NCBI GenBank assembly: GCA_017999645.1
Contig: JAGNLJ010000005.1
Location: 1-64,000, forward strand
DNA: 64,000 bases
Direction of reading: 5' to 3'
Source: Alphaproteobacteria bacterium
GTDB lineage: Bacteria > Pseudomonadota > Alphaproteobacteria > Micavibrionales > Micavibrionaceae
The notes under the pieces were generated by a model. That model saw only the letters and a program-made list of their open reading frames with translations, did not search any database and was not told the origin of the DNA. Positions 15,771-25,333 of the stretch are shown here, piece by piece. Numbering within the stretch: position 1 is the first letter of the stretch; each line of letters begins with the position of its first letter. The translations under genes and the position numbers were made by a program.

Positions 15771-16907
15771 TTACGCGCTGAGCGGTCTGTGACCGGCTAT
15801 ATACAGGCCATAGCCCTCGAGGCCAACAACGTTTTTCGGATGATCAGTCAGCAGCGTCATGTTTGTGACACCTTGATCCAGTAAAATCTGCGCACCGATG
15901 CCGTAATCCTTCAAAGCGCCGGACCTTCCATCATTATGAACCGTGAGGCGGTGCGAAAGCGATTTCGGATCCGCATCGCGAAGAATGACAATAATCCCGC
16001 GTCCCTCTTTGCCGATGATTTCCATGGAACGCTTGAGAGCGGGATTTGGGTTACCCCCAAGGATATCCCCAATAAAGTCCACAGCATGCATACGAACAAG
16101 CACTGGCTCGCTGGAATCTCCCTGCTTTTGTCTGATATTCCCTTTGGTTAGCGCGATATGCTCCGCATATTGCACCGTGCTTGCATAGAGATTGAACTTG
16201 AATTCCCCGCCGTAAGCGCTTGTAAAATCACTCTCGTAAATTTTCTGAACCAGCGACTCGGTTCTACGGCGGTAAGCGATCAGGTCGGCAATCGTCCCGA
16301 TCTTCAGTTTATGTTTTTCCGCAAAGGGAATGAGGTCCGGCAGCCTTGCCATCGAACCATTCTTGTTCATAATCTCGCAGATCACGCCTGCCGGACGCAA
16401 ACCCGCTAACCTTGCCAGATCCACCGCCGCTTCCGTATGACCCGCACGCACCAGCACGCCGCCATCTTTCGAGCGCAGCGGGAAAACATGTCCCGGCGTC
16501 GAGATATCATCCGGCGTCGCCTTCGGGTTGATCGCCGCCTGAATCGTCTTCGCGCGGTCTTCCGCTGAAACGCCGGTATGCACGCCTTCCTTGGCCTCGA
16601 TTGAAACCGTGAAGCGCGCCTGGTTGTCGGTGACGTTCTGACGCGGCTGCAGCGGCAGTCCAATCTGGTCCACCATCGCGCCTTCCATCGGCAGACACAC
16701 GAAACCGCCGCACTCCTGGATCATGAAATTGATCGCCTGCGGCGTCGCAAACTGCGCCGCGATAATGATATCGCCCTCGTTCTCGCGGTTTTCGTCATCG
16801 ACAATCACCACTGCCTTGCCCGCGCGGATATCCGCGATGATCTCTTCAATCGAGGAAAACGGGCTGGGATCCGCTCCCGGCTTCAGCATCTTCAGAATAT
16901 TATTCAT
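15771..16907 (-). CDS. ribBA: DHBP synthase fused to a degenerate GTP cyclohydrolase II domain
   Basis: Residues 17-215 are a complete 3,4-dihydroxy-2-butanone-4-phosphate synthase (VDDENRENEGDIIIAAQ acidic loop, RAGHTEAAVDLARLAGL). Residues 220-375 resemble GTP cyclohydrolase II, but the three zinc cysteines expected after RMHAVDFIGDIL are absent and the LRQEGRGIG-type catalytic stretch reads LRDADPKSLSH. The KDYGIGAQILLDQGV substrate segment remains. RibB activity is therefore likely and RibA activity unlikely; a separate ribA should exist elsewhere. The start overlaps the ribE stop by 4 bp. Confidence 0.9.
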   Translation of the reverse strand: MNNILKMLKPGADPSPFSSIEEIIADIRAGKAVVIVDDENRENEGDIIIAAQFATPQAINFMIQECGGFVCLPMEGAMVDQIGLPLQPRQNVTDNQARFTVSIEAKEGVHTGVSAEDRAKTIQAAINPKATPDDISTPGHVFPLRSKDGGVLVRAGHTEAAVDLARLAGLRPAGVICEIMNKNGSMARLPDLIPFAEKHKLKIGTIADLIAYRRRTESLVQKIYESDFTSAYGGEFKFNLYASTVQYAEHIALTKGNIRQKQGDSSEPVLVRMHAVDFIGDILGGNPNPALKRSMEIIGKEGRGIIVILRDADPKSLSHRLTVHNDGRSGALKDYGIGAQILLDQGVTNMTLLTDHPKNVVGLEGYGLYIAGHRPLSA

Positions 16908-17506
16908 GCCGCGCTCCTCTGGTTCATGCCGAGTGCCCGCGCCACGTACCGCGCCAGCATATCGATCTCGATATTCAGTTTATCGCCCGGCTTGCGTTCG
17001 CCAAGCGTCGTCACGCCCCACGTAAACGGAATGATATTCACGGTGAATACATTGCCGCGCACCTCGTTTACCGTCAGCGAAACACCGTCCAGCGTCACCG
17101 AACCCTTTGGTGCGATAAACCCGGCCAGCTCTCCCGGCACTTCAATCGACAACACCATGGAATCTCCAGCCATCTTGATATCCCTGATAACTGCCTGTGC
17201 ATCGACATGGCCGAACACGAAATGACCGCCCAGCTCGTCGCCAAGTTTCAACGACGGCTCAAGATTAATCCTCGTCCCAGTTATCCACAGGCCAATACCG
17301 CTACGACTAAGGGTTTCGCGTGATACATCCACAGCGAACCAGCCCGCACCCTTTTGAACCACGGTAAGACACACACCCGAGCAGCAAATCGAAGCCCCGC
17401 GCGGCATGGCGCCCAGGTCCATGTCCGTCTCAATCGTAATGCGCGTGTCGCCATCGCTCTCGATAGCCTTGACCGTGCCGATATGTTGGATAATGCCCGT
17501 GAACAT
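16904..17506 (-). CDS. ribE: riboflavin synthase alpha chain
   Basis: Dismutates two lumazines to riboflavin. Two tandem lumazine-binding domains are visible: MFTGIIQHIGTV at the start and GHFVFGHVDAQAVI opening the second half, followed by GVSLTVNEVRG. I begin at MFTGII (200 residues) because that is the invariant start of the family. Upstream in-frame sequence belongs to the end of ribD. The ATG has no clear Shine-Dalgarno, suggesting coupling to ribD, whose stop is about 17 bp before. Confidence 0.94.
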   Translation of the reverse strand: MFTGIIQHIGTVKAIESDGDTRITIETDMDLGAMPRGASICCSGVCLTVVQKGAGWFAVDVSRETLSRSGIGLWITGTRINLEPSLKLGDELGGHFVFGHVDAQAVIRDIKMAGDSMVLSIEVPGELAGFIAPKGSVTLDGVSLTVNEVRGNVFTVNIIPFTWGVTTLGERKPGDKLNIEIDMLARYVARALGMNQRSAA

Positions 17507-17522
17507 GAGGGGGAATGTAGGC

Positions 17523-18569
17523 TTAACGCCCGTAAATTTCCAGCAAATCTTCGCTGATAGCACGCGTTTCCTCGAGTTTGAGCCCCAGTTTCGCCCGTAT
17601 TTCAGGGAAATTCAGCGCCCTTCCCCCCGGCCACTGCTTCGCCGGGTTCTTATAAAGCAAAAACCGGTCGCCATAACCGGACTTCACGAATTCCTGCAAA
17701 ACCGCCCCGCCGCCCTCAAAAAACAGGCGCGTAATGCCTTCCTCCATCAATTTGGCCAGCACAGCCTTCAGATCGTGACCAACATTAAATAACCGCGCAC
17801 CGCGCTTCTCATATTCGCTCCCATCACCCTCGCCATGAAAGATCCATACCGGCGCGTCATTTACAGTGCGCATCAATTGCGAATCCAGAGGCGTTTCCAG
17901 TTTTCTGTCCAGTACGATACGCGGAATTTTATGTGTGACACCTTCAAGTCGCGTCGTAAGCAACGGATTATCATTCTTAACTGTGCCCACAGCAGTCAAA
18001 ATCGCGTCATGCTGGCTGCGCATCAGGTGCACATGCCGGCGCGCCAGCTCACCCGTTATCCATTCACGTTTGCCCGACGGCGGCGCGATCATCCCGTCAC
18101 CCGTCACCGCCATTTTCAACGTCACCATCGGACGGCTCTCTTTAAATCGCCAGAAAAACCCTTGGTTCAGCACGATCGCTTCATTCTCAAGAGCACCGAG
18201 CACAACCTCGATGCCCGCCTCTTTTAAAATCTCGATGCCCTTGCCCAGAACCTGCGGGTTAGGATCGATACAGGCCACCACCACGCGGCGAACCCCCGCC
18301 TTCACCAATGCCTCGGCGCAGGGCGGTGTCTTGCCGTGATGTGCGCACGGCTCCAGCGTCACATAGACCGTCGAACCTTGCGCGTCCGCGCCGGCCTGCT
18401 TCAGCGCAATGACTTCCGCATGCGGCCGTCCGCCATCACCCGTCCACCCACGCCCGACGACCACGCCTTTCTTCACGATCACGCAGCCGACAGCCGGATT
18501 CGGCGCCGTACGGCCCAATCCGCGGCGCGCCAAAGCCAGCGCCATGCGCATATATTCAAGATCATCCAT
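17523..18569 (-). CDS. ribD: bifunctional riboflavin deaminase/reductase RibD
   Basis: Deaminates and then reduces the pyrimidine intermediate of riboflavin synthesis. The N-terminal zinc deaminase domain (1-145) has His50 and Glu52 in HAEVIAL and Cys75/Cys84 in PCAHHGKTPPCAEAL. The C-terminal reductase domain (about 148-348) has VTLKMAVTGDGMIA and FFEGGGAVLQEFV. First gene of the rib operon; the gap upstream holds only an inverted repeat, and no FMN riboswitch is recognisable. Confidence 0.95.
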   Translation of the reverse strand: MDDLEYMRMALALARRGLGRTAPNPAVGCVIVKKGVVVGRGWTGDGGRPHAEVIALKQAGADAQGSTVYVTLEPCAHHGKTPPCAEALVKAGVRRVVVACIDPNPQVLGKGIEILKEAGIEVVLGALENEAIVLNQGFFWRFKESRPMVTLKMAVTGDGMIAPPSGKREWITGELARRHVHLMRSQHDAILTAVGTVKNDNPLLTTRLEGVTHKIPRIVLDRKLETPLDSQLMRTVNDAPVWIFHGEGDGSEYEKRGARLFNVGHDLKAVLAKLMEEGITRLFFEGGGAVLQEFVKSGYGDRFLLYKNPAKQWPGGRALNFPEIRAKLGLKLEETRAISEDLLEIYGR

Positions 18570-18580
18570 AATTGATTTTT

Positions 18581-18650
18581 AACACGGAGTTCACGGAGCG
18601 CACGGAAAAAATATTGATTAAACTCCGTGACCTCCGTGGTCTCCGTGTTT
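18581..18650. repeat. inverted repeat built of CACGGAG units
   Basis: Left arm 18581-18606 and right arm 18623-18650 are imperfect inverted copies, each made of three units of the form CACGGA(G) at ~9-base spacing, around a 16-base AT-rich loop. It fills the ribD-nrdR gap. This unit type occurs as intergenic repeats in many environmental bacteria; no function is established here. Confidence 0.8.
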
Positions 18651-18655
18651 AATTT

Positions 18656-19147
18656 TTAACCGGCCCTTTTATTCCGGGCCTTGCGGTCCGATTCCTGGAG
18701 GTCTTTGACGCTCTGCAGGAATTCATCGAAATCGCCGGGATTCCTGAAATCCTTATAAACCGACGCATAGCGGATATAACCGACGACGTCTAAATCAATC
18801 AAAGCCTTCATCACCAGTTCACCGACCTGCTTTGAACTGATCTCGGCCTCGCCTTGCGTCTCTAACTGGCGAACAATCTCGTTAGCCGCTTTCTCGATAT
18901 GCTCCAGCTGCGCCGGGCGCTTGCGGAGCGCCACCTGCATCGAGCGAATAATTTTATCACGGTCGAAAGGCTGCTTGCGGTTGCCGTTTTTAACGACCGT
19001 CATCTCGCGGAGCTGCACGCGCTCGAACGTCGTGAAACGCTCCTCGCATTTGGGACAGGACCGGCGGCGGCGAATGGCGGAATTATCCTCCGTCGGCCGC
19101 GAATCCTTTACCTGCGTCTCTTCATCTCCACAAAACGGACAGCGCAA
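18656..19147 (-). CDS. nrdR: transcriptional repressor NrdR
   Basis: Represses ribonucleotide reductase genes when dATP is high. The 163 residues begin with a zinc ribbon (Cys3, Cys6, Cys31, Cys34 in MRCPFCGDE...[13 protein letters not shown]) followed by an ATP-cone domain (about 47-137, [16 protein letters not shown]). It follows glyA by 10 bp, an arrangement common in alphaproteobacteria. Confidence 0.97.
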   Translation of the reverse strand: MRCPFCGDEETQVKDSRPTEDNSAIRRRRSCPKCEERFTTFERVQLREMTVVKNGNRKQPFDRDKIIRSMQVALRKRPAQLEHIEKAANEIVRQLETQGEAEISSKQVGELVMKALIDLDVVGYIRYASVYKDFRNPGDFDEFLQSVKDLQESDRKARNKRAG

Positions 19148-19157
19148 TCGATCTCCT

Positions 19158-20474
19158 TTAAGGTGTCGTCACATCATAAATCGGGAAGCGCCCGCACAGC
19201 GCCTTGACCTTAGCGCGCACGGCTTTTTCAACGGCTCCATTCCCTTCCGGTCCGTTCTTGGCAACACCATCAAGAACCTCGAGAATATAACCGCCGATCT
19301 CTTTCCACTCCGCCGGACCGAACCCGCGCGTCGTACCCGCAGGCGTGCCGAGACGAATGCCCGACGTCACGAACGGCGATTCCGGGTCAAACGGCACCGC
19401 GTTCTTGTTGCAGGTGATCCCCGAATGCTCCAGCGCAAGGTCGGCAACCTTACCCGTCAGCTTCTTCGGACGCAGATCGACCAGAACGATATGGCTGTCC
19501 GTGCCGCCGGTCACGATCTCCAGACCGCCCTTCACCAGCACATCGGCGAGAATCTTTGCATTCTCAACCACCGCCTTCGCATAAACCTTGAAGCTCGGCT
19601 GCAATGCCTCACCAAATGCCACGGCCTTCGCCGCAATGACATGCTCCAGCGGACCGCCCTGCAATCCGGGAAACACAGCCGAGTTGATCTTCTTCGCGAT
19701 GTCTTCATCATTCGTCAGAACGATACCACCACGCGGACCGCGCAGCGTCTTGTGCGTCGTCGTCGTCACCACATGCGCGTGGGGCATCGGCGACGGGTAC
19801 GATCCGCCCGCAATCAATCCCGCATAATGCGCCATGTCGACGAACAAAACCGCGCCAACCGAATCCGCGATCTCGCGGAATTTCTTCCAGTCGATGACCC
19901 GCGGATAGGCCGATGCACCGGCGATAATCATCTTCGGCTTGTGCTCGTTCGCGAGCTTCTGGATTTCATTGTAATCCAGCAATCCATCTTCTTTACGTGT
20001 CTGGTATTGCACAGCCTTGAACCATTTGCCCGACTGGTTCGGCGCCGCGCCATGCGTCAGGTGACCGCCGAACGCAAGGCTCATACCGAGAATCGTATCA
20101 TTCGGCTGCAGCAGCGCCATGAACACGGCCTGGTTCGCCTGCGCACCCGAATGCGGCTGCACGTTACAGAACTTCGCGCCGAAAATTTTGCACGCGCGGT
20201 CAATCGCCAATTGCTCCGTGATGTCGACAAATTCGCAGCCTTGGTAATAACGCTTGCCCGGATATCCTTCGGCATATTTGTTGGTCAGCACCGATCCCTG
20301 CGCCTCGATCACCGCGCGGCTCGCAATATTTTCGGATGCAATCAGTTCAATCTGGTCCTGCTGGCGGTGCAGTTCCTGCTCCATGGCCTTGAACACTTCC
20401 GGGTCGCCCGCAGCGAGATTCGCTGTAAAAAATCCGTCCTCGGTATATTCGTTTTTCTTTTGTGCCATGCCCAT
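19158..20474 (-). CDS. glyA: serine hydroxymethyltransferase
   Basis: PLP enzyme interconverting serine and glycine with tetrahydrofolate. The 438-residue length is slightly over the norm. Key features: [33 protein letters not shown], and the PLP lysine in [18 protein letters not shown] lies 6 bases before the ATG. It stands between rpiB (13 bp upstream) and nrdR, probably one transcript. Confidence 0.98.
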   Translation of the reverse strand: MGMAQKKNEYTEDGFFTANLAAGDPEVFKAMEQELHRQQDQIELIASENIASRAVIEAQGSVLTNKYAEGYPGKRYYQGCEFVDITEQLAIDRACKIFGAKFCNVQPHSGAQANQAVFMALLQPNDTILGMSLAFGGHLTHGAAPNQSGKWFKAVQYQTRKEDGLLDYNEIQKLANEHKPKMIIAGASAYPRVIDWKKFREIADSVGAVLFVDMAHYAGLIAGGSYPSPMPHAHVVTTTTHKTLRGPRGGIVLTNDEDIAKKINSAVFPGLQGGPLEHVIAAKAVAFGEALQPSFKVYAKAVVENAKILADVLVKGGLEIVTGGTDSHIVLVDLRPKKLTGKVADLALEHSGITCNKNAVPFDPESPFVTSGIRLGTPAGTTRGFGPAEWKEIGGYILEVLDGVAKNGPEGNGAVEKAVRAKVKALCGRFPIYDVTTP

Positions 20475-20487
20475 TGCTTTCCCTTTC

Positions 20488-20925
20488 TTAGCAGTTTGTC
20501 AATTTCTCGACGCGGCGCGCATGACGCCCGCCTTCGAATTCAGTTTTAAAAAATACGTTAACAATATCCAGCGCCGTGCTCTCATCCACCAGCCGCGCGC
20601 CCAGCGCTAATACATTCGCATCATTATGCTGGCGCGCCAGTTTTGCCATTTCCGTGTTCATACACAGCGCCGCGCGCACCGCCGGATTTCTGTTCGCTGC
20701 AATCGAAATCCCGATCCCGGAGCCGCAGATCACAATGCCCTGCTCGATCTTGCCTTCCTGAAGCGCTTTGCCAACGGCATAGCCGAAATCCGGGTAATCC
20801 ACGGAATCCACGGTGTTAGTGCCAAGGTCCAGCACATTCTCCGCGCCTAGATGCCGCACCACCGCCTGCTTCAGCTCAAACCCGGCATGGTCACTGGCGA
20901 TAGCGATTTTGGTTTTATTGCTCAA
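20488..20925 (-). CDS. rpiB: ribose-5-phosphate isomerase B
   Basis: Interconverts ribose-5-phosphate and ribulose-5-phosphate. The 145-residue RpiB/LacA fold is shown by [33 protein letters not shown], the catalytic-cysteine segment [15 protein letters not shown] and the C-terminal [13 protein letters not shown]. Upstream of glyA with a 13-bp gap. Confidence 0.95.
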   Translation of the reverse strand: MSNKTKIAIASDHAGFELKQAVVRHLGAENVLDLGTNTVDSVDYPDFGYAVGKALQEGKIEQGIVICGSGIGISIAANRNPAVRAALCMNTEMAKLARQHNDANVLALGARLVDESTALDIVNVFFKTEFEGGRHARRVEKLTNC

Positions 20926-21001
20926 TCTGGCCCCTCAGAATCTTGAAGAGCACAATATATAGTGTTTTTCAGTATAATAAATCCAGCAAAAAGCCGAAAA
21001 A

Positions 21002-21205
21002 TTAGCCTATTAAGCCCTTCTTCTTCAGGACGTATTCTAAACGTTTAATAGCGTTATATTTCAGCGTCTCTTTTCCAGCCGCTGCCGGTCCTTGAATCGA
21101 AATCTCGGTCAGGCTCAGGCTGTCGATCGCCGAAACCTTTACGATGCTCCCGACCGGCATGAACTCGATGATAATCTCTCGACCCTGAAGTACTTCCTTG
21201 GACAT
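21002..21205 (-). CDS. DUF6898-type conserved alphaproteobacterial protein
   Basis: A 67-residue protein. The pattern REIIIEFMPVGSIVKVSAID...EISIQGPAAAG...LKYNAIKRLEYVLKKKG matches the small DUF6898 family that I recall being encoded near rpiB/glyA in alphaproteobacteria. No signal or membrane segment. Role unknown; the neighbourhood may be inherited rather than functional. Confidence 0.8.
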   Translation of the reverse strand: MSKEVLQGREIIIEFMPVGSIVKVSAIDSLSLTEISIQGPAAAGKETLKYNAIKRLEYVLKKKGLIG

Positions 21206-21223
21206 ATGAAATTTTCCCTCATT

Positions 21224-21368
21224 CGTAACCCCGGCGCAAGCCGGGGCCCATAGGATTTATCCACCTTTCTAATGGGTCCCGGCTGGAGTTCACCCCCGCG
21301 AAGGCGGGGGCCGGGATTACGGCATTATTTACTCTTCGCGCCTTCGTGTCTTCGTGGTTAAATAAAAT
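21224..21368. repeat. mosaic of intergenic palindromes upstream of gcdH
   Basis: Two perfect GC hairpins (CCCCGGC-GCAA-GCCGGGG at 21229-21246 and CCCCCGC-GAAG-GCGGGGG at about 21291-21309) are nested in a larger imperfect palindrome (GTAACCCCGGC facing GCCGGGATTAC; GGGCCCAT facing ATGGGTCCC). A CTTCGCGCCTTCGTGTCTTC segment (from 21332) follows up to the gcdH start codon. These are dispersed-repeat motifs, not a promoter I can recognise. Confidence 0.7.
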
Positions 21369-21370
21369 CC

Positions 21371-22546
21371 ATGAATCACCGCCCCGACTTCAGCTGGCAA
21401 GACCCCCTCCTTCTCGACGAACTCCTCACCGACGAGGAACGCGCGGTGCAGCAAACCGCCCGCGATTACGCGCAGGAAAAACTCCTGCCCCGCATCGTCG
21501 AGGCCAACCGCCACGAAAAATTCGATCCCAAAATCATGAAGGAAATGGGCGCGCTCGGCCTGCTCGGCCCGATGATCGAGGGCTATGGCTGCGCCGGAAC
21601 GTCCTACACCGCCGCCGGGCTCATCGCTAGAGAAATGGAACGCGTCGATTCCGCTTACAGGTCATGTTATTCGGTTCAATCCTCGCTCGTCATGCTGCCG
21701 ATTTACCTCTTCGGCACCGAGGCGCAGAAGAAAAAATACCTGCCGAAACTGGCCTCTGGTGAATTTATCGGATGTTTCGGTTTAACTGAACCCGATGGCG
21801 GATCTGACCCGTCCGCGATGCGTACCCGCGCCAAAAAATCCGGCAAAGGCTGGAGCATCTCCGGCTCAAAACAATGGATCACCAATTCCCCCATCGCCGA
21901 TGTCTTCGTCGTCTGGGCCAAGGACGACAATAACGAAATCGTCGGCTTTATACTGGAGAAAGGCATGAAAGGCCTCACCGCGCCGAAAATCGAGGGCAAG
22001 TTCAGCTTACGCGCTTCCGTCACCGGCGGCATCGCCATGGACGGTGTCGAGGTCTCCGCCGAAAACAAACTCGAGGTCAAAGGCCTCAAGGGCCCGATGC
22101 AGTGCCTCAACTCCGCCCGCTACGGCATCGCGTGGGGTGCGATGGGCGCAGCGGAAAGCTGCTGGCACATCGCGCGCGAATATACGCTTGAGCGCAAACT
22201 TTTCGGCAAACCGTTAGCGGCCCAGCAGCTCATCCAGAAAAAACTCGCCGACATGCAGACGGAAATCACGCTTGGCCTCGCAGCGTGTCACCGCCTTGGC
22301 CGCCTCCGCGATGAAAACCGCGCCGCGCCCGAAGCCATCTCGCTTCTTAAGCGCAACAATTGCGGCAAGGCGCTCGACATTGCCCGCCTCGCCCGCGACA
22401 TGCTGGGCGGCAACGGCATCTCCGACGAATACCACGTCATCCGCCATGTCATGAATTTAGAGGCCGTGAACACCTATGAAGGCACACACGACATCCACGC
22501 GCTCATCCTTGGAAAAGCGCAGACGGGTATTCAGGCTTTCGGGTAA
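21371..22546 (+). CDS. gcdH: glutaryl-CoA dehydrogenase
   Basis: FAD enzyme that oxidises and decarboxylates glutaryl-CoA to crotonyl-CoA in lysine/tryptophan breakdown. The 391-residue acyl-CoA dehydrogenase shows [16 protein letters not shown] (FAD/substrate), [16 protein letters not shown], and the catalytic glutamate in [15 protein letters not shown], the ending particular to this subfamily. No Shine-Dalgarno is evident before the ATG, which directly follows repeat DNA. Convergent with the MarR gene, with only 5 bp between. Confidence 0.93.
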   Translation: MNHRPDFSWQDPLLLDELLTDEERAVQQTARDYAQEKLLPRIVEANRHEKFDPKIMKEMGALGLLGPMIEGYGCAGTSYTAAGLIAREMERVDSAYRSCYSVQSSLVMLPIYLFGTEAQKKKYLPKLASGEFIGCFGLTEPDGGSDPSAMRTRAKKSGKGWSISGSKQWITNSPIADVFVVWAKDDNNEIVGFILEKGMKGLTAPKIEGKFSLRASVTGGIAMDGVEVSAENKLEVKGLKGPMQCLNSARYGIAWGAMGAAESCWHIAREYTLERKLFGKPLAAQQLIQKKLADMQTEITLGLAACHRLGRLRDENRAAPEAISLLKRNNCGKALDIARLARDMLGGNGISDEYHVIRHVMNLEAVNTYEGTHDIHALILGKAQTGIQAFG

Positions 22547-22551
22547 ATTGA

Positions 22552-23073
22552 CTAGTAACCGCCACCAGAAAAGTTGGCTTGGCTGGCCCAGAACCGCTCA
22601 ACCATTTTCAGCGTATCATTCAGGCCGTTCAGCTTCGCGTCATTGATCTCCGTTCCCGCAATCGCCTTTTCATGGCGGCGGAACATGTCGGAAATCGCAT
22701 CACGCAGTGAAACGCCCTTCGGAGACAACTTGACGCGGATCGAGCGCTTGTCATGCACGGAACGCTCCTGCACGAGATAGCCGTTCTCCACCATCTTCTT
22801 GACGTTATAGGAAACGTTCGAGCCAAGATAATAACCGCGGATCGTCAATTCCCCGACCGTCATTTCATCGGTCCCGATATTGTAAAGGATCATGCTCTGG
22901 ACGTTGTTGATGTCCTGGATACCTTTTTTATCGAGCTCCACCTTCAGCACATCAAGAAAATGACGGTGCAGGCGCTCGATAAGCTGGATGGCTTCGTAAT
23001 AAGGCGTACTGGTCACGGGATCGCTCCGGAGTGCTTTGTTGTCAGAAGGAAGAGTCGAATGATGCTGTTTCAA
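22552..23073 (-). CDS. MarR-family regulator, LdtR-like
   Basis: A 173-residue winged-helix regulator. A disordered N-terminus leads to a MarR fold (about 30-160) with the recognition segment TVGELTIRGYYLGSNVSYNVKKMVENGYL and wing HDKRSIRVKLSPKG. The YYLGSNVSYNVKK string matches my memory of LdtR, which in Liberibacter and relatives controls an L,D-transpeptidase gene. An L,D-transpeptidase lies at 35711-37468 here, but the link is inference. Convergent with gcdH. Confidence 0.8.
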   Translation of the reverse strand: MKQHHSTLPSDNKALRSDPVTSTPYYEAIQLIERLHRHFLDVLKVELDKKGIQDINNVQSMILYNIGTDEMTVGELTIRGYYLGSNVSYNVKKMVENGYLVQERSVHDKRSIRVKLSPKGVSLRDAISDMFRRHEKAIAGTEINDAKLNGLNDTLKMVERFWASQANFSGGGY

Positions 23074-23139
23074 AGGTAAAACCTCTGGCTCTTATAATAA
23101 TGAAGATAAAGAGGTTATCAAAGCCTTAATTATCGGCCT

Positions 23140-24219
23140 TTAATGCGCAAAAAGCCTTACATCCCCTAGATTATGGCCAGTCGGGGCGAAATGCGCCTCC
23201 ACAATCTCGCTGCTCACCCCGTCAAAACCCGCAGGATCCCAGCGCGGTTTACGGTCCTTGTCGATGACGGCGGCACGAATACCCTCATAAAAATCACCGC
23301 GCTCCAGGAAGCGCTGCGCGAGGATAAAATCATTGGCAATCACGTCATCGAAACTCCTTCCTTCCGCGCGGCGCAGGTGCTCCGCCGTCACCATCACGCT
23401 GGTCGGCGAACGCGATTCGATCAGGCTCAGAGTTTCCAGCGCAAAAGGCGACGTATCCTCCGCGAGACTCCTGAGAATTTTTTTCAGCGTCGGGTAATTG
23501 AAATTCCGCTCTATGCGCTCGGCGTTCTTCGCGAAAACACCCTCGCCCGTTTTATCTTCATGAAATCCTGCAAGCGTATTCTTAACATCGCCGAACGCCA
23601 GCGCCGCGACCAATTCCTCTTTTCGATTCGACGGCACGAAATACTCCGCAAGCGTCGCCTGCAATACATCCGCCGCGCCAACCTGCGCCGCTGTTAAAGC
23701 CAGATATTTCCCGAGATTCTGCGGCGTGCGCAGCAAATGAAACACCGCCCCCACATCCGGAAAAAATCCTATTCCCGTCTCCGGCATAGCGAACAGAGCT
23801 TTTTCACTCACGATTCTGTGCGCGCAATTTCCGCCAATGCCGTACCCGCCGCCCATGACGATTCCGTCCATGAACGCAATTGTCGGCTTCTTGTAATGAA
23901 AAATCTGACGGTTTAAACTGTACTCCTCGGCGAAGAACATCGCCGAAACCGGCTGGCTGATATTGCCCCTGCGATACGCCATCCCGGCACGGTGAAACGC
24001 TTTTACGTCTCCCCCTGCGCAAAACGCCCGCTCGCCGGCACCCGTAAACAAAACAGCCCGGACAGCGGGATTTTTCTCCCACTGCCGCAACGTCCCGCAA
24101 ATCTGCCGGATCATCTCCAGCGTCAATGCATTCAGCGCTTTAGGGCGGTTCAGGGTAATATGCCCCAGCGAGTCCCTAATTTCGGTCAGAACTTCATCTT
24201 TGGAAAAATCTTGATTCAT
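23140..24219 (-). CDS. 3-hydroxyisobutyryl-CoA hydrolase-like crotonase
   Basis: A 359-residue crotonase-superfamily protein. GHITLNRPKALNALTLEM, the oxyanion-hole segments ERAFCAGGDVKAFH and MDGIVMGGGYGIGG, and AMPETGIGFFPDVGA with the catalytic Glu/Asp are as in HIBYL-CoA hydrolases of valine catabolism. The length also favours this subgroup over plain enoyl-CoA hydratases (~260 residues). Divergent from hemB with a 27-bp gap. Confidence 0.88.
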   Translation of the reverse strand: MNQDFSKDEVLTEIRDSLGHITLNRPKALNALTLEMIRQICGTLRQWEKNPAVRAVLFTGAGERAFCAGGDVKAFHRAGMAYRRGNISQPVSAMFFAEEYSLNRQIFHYKKPTIAFMDGIVMGGGYGIGGNCAHRIVSEKALFAMPETGIGFFPDVGAVFHLLRTPQNLGKYLALTAAQVGAADVLQATLAEYFVPSNRKEELVAALAFGDVKNTLAGFHEDKTGEGVFAKNAERIERNFNYPTLKKILRSLAEDTSPFALETLSLIESRSPTSVMVTAEHLRRAEGRSFDDVIANDFILAQRFLERGDFYEGIRAAVIDKDRKPRWDPAGFDGVSSEIVEAHFAPTGHNLGDVRLFAH

Positions 24220-24246
24220 TATGATAAACGGGTTTTAAGTATCCGC

Positions 24247-25275
24247 ATGAAGCATAAGCCAGCCATCAACACTGAAGCAACCGAACAAGCCGCTTACCCG
24301 CAGGTTCGTATGCGTCGCCTGCGCTCGAAGGGCTGGCTCCGCGACATGGTGCAGGAACACCATGTCCGCGCCGCCGACCTGATCTGGCCCGTTTTTATCA
24401 CTGAAGGCACAAATGCCCGCGAACCTGTTCCCTCAATGCCCGGCGTCGAACGCCTGAGCATCGATCAACTACTGGAAGACATAAAACGCGCCGCCGATCT
24501 GGATATGCGCGCCTTCGCTCTCTTTCCCGTTACCCCGGCTGAGAAAAAAACCATGGACGGGCGCGAAGCTCTTAATCCCGGCAATCTTATCTGCCGCGCT
24601 ATTCAAGCCATAAAAAAAGAACTGCCCGATGTCGGCATCATCACCGATGTGGCACTCGATCCTTACACCACCCATGGTCATGACGGGCTTGTCCACAACG
24701 GTAAGATTTTAAATGATGAAACCGTTGAAATTCTTTGTAAACAATCACTGATTCAGTCTCAGGCTGGCGCCGATATCATCGCCCCGAGTGACATGATGGA
24801 TGGCCGCGTGGGTCAAATTCGGCGCACCCTCGATCAAAACGGGTTCACCGACACCGCCATACTCTCGTATGCCGTGAAATACGCGTCCTGCTTCTACGGC
24901 CCCTTCCGCGATGCGGTCGGTTCATCCGGTTTTCTGAAGGGCGATAAAAAAACCTACCAGATGAACCCCGCCAACGCCGCCGAAGCCCTCCGCGAAGTTG
25001 CATTGGACATAAACGAGGGCGCCGACATGGTCATGGTCAAACCCGGCCTGCCCTATCTCGATATCATCAAATCGGTGAAAGATACCTTCAACGTTCCCAC
25101 CTTCGCCTACCAGGTCAGCGGTGAATACGCGATGCTTCGCGCCGCCGCCGCGAATGGCTGGCTCGATTACGACGCCGCACTCGCCGAAAGCCTGCTGGCT
25201 TTCAAACGCGCCGGATGCGACGGTATTCTCTCTTACGGCGCAGTGGATTACGCGCGTTTCCTCCAAAAACCATAA
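24247..25275 (+). CDS. hemB: delta-aminolevulinic acid dehydratase
   Basis: Condenses two 5-aminolevulinates to porphobilinogen for haem synthesis. The 342-residue sequence has the two active-site lysines in LSYAVKYASCFYGPF and MVMVKPGLPYLDII. The metal loop reads DVALDPYTTHGHDG, with Asp and Thr instead of zinc cysteines, so it is the magnesium-type enzyme. The start at MKHKPAIN is chosen since upstream in-frame sequence is antisense to the divergent neighbour; MRRLRSKG is an alternative. Confidence 0.94.
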   Translation: MKHKPAINTEATEQAAYPQVRMRRLRSKGWLRDMVQEHHVRAADLIWPVFITEGTNAREPVPSMPGVERLSIDQLLEDIKRAADLDMRAFALFPVTPAEKKTMDGREALNPGNLICRAIQAIKKELPDVGIITDVALDPYTTHGHDGLVHNGKILNDETVEILCKQSLIQSQAGADIIAPSDMMDGRVGQIRRTLDQNGFTDTAILSYAVKYASCFYGPFRDAVGSSGFLKGDKKTYQMNPANAAEALREVALDINEGADMVMVKPGLPYLDIIKSVKDTFNVPTFAYQVSGEYAMLRAAAANGWLDYDAALAESLLAFKRAGCDGILSYGAVDYARFLQKP

Positions 25276-25333
25276 CTTTTAAGCCAAAAATCTGGTAGCT
25301 TGAGGGTGCTGGCAGTAGGCCGGGAGAGTGTGC

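Noticed and set aside
17507-18655. FMN riboswitch ahead of the rib genes
   Set aside because: The gap before ribD is 86 bp and consists of the CACGGAG inverted repeat; no RFN element sequence is visible.
18921-20549. 542-codon open frame on the plus strand across nrdR and glyA
   Set aside because: Antisense shadow of two certain genes; Arg/His-rich composition and no ribosome-binding site.
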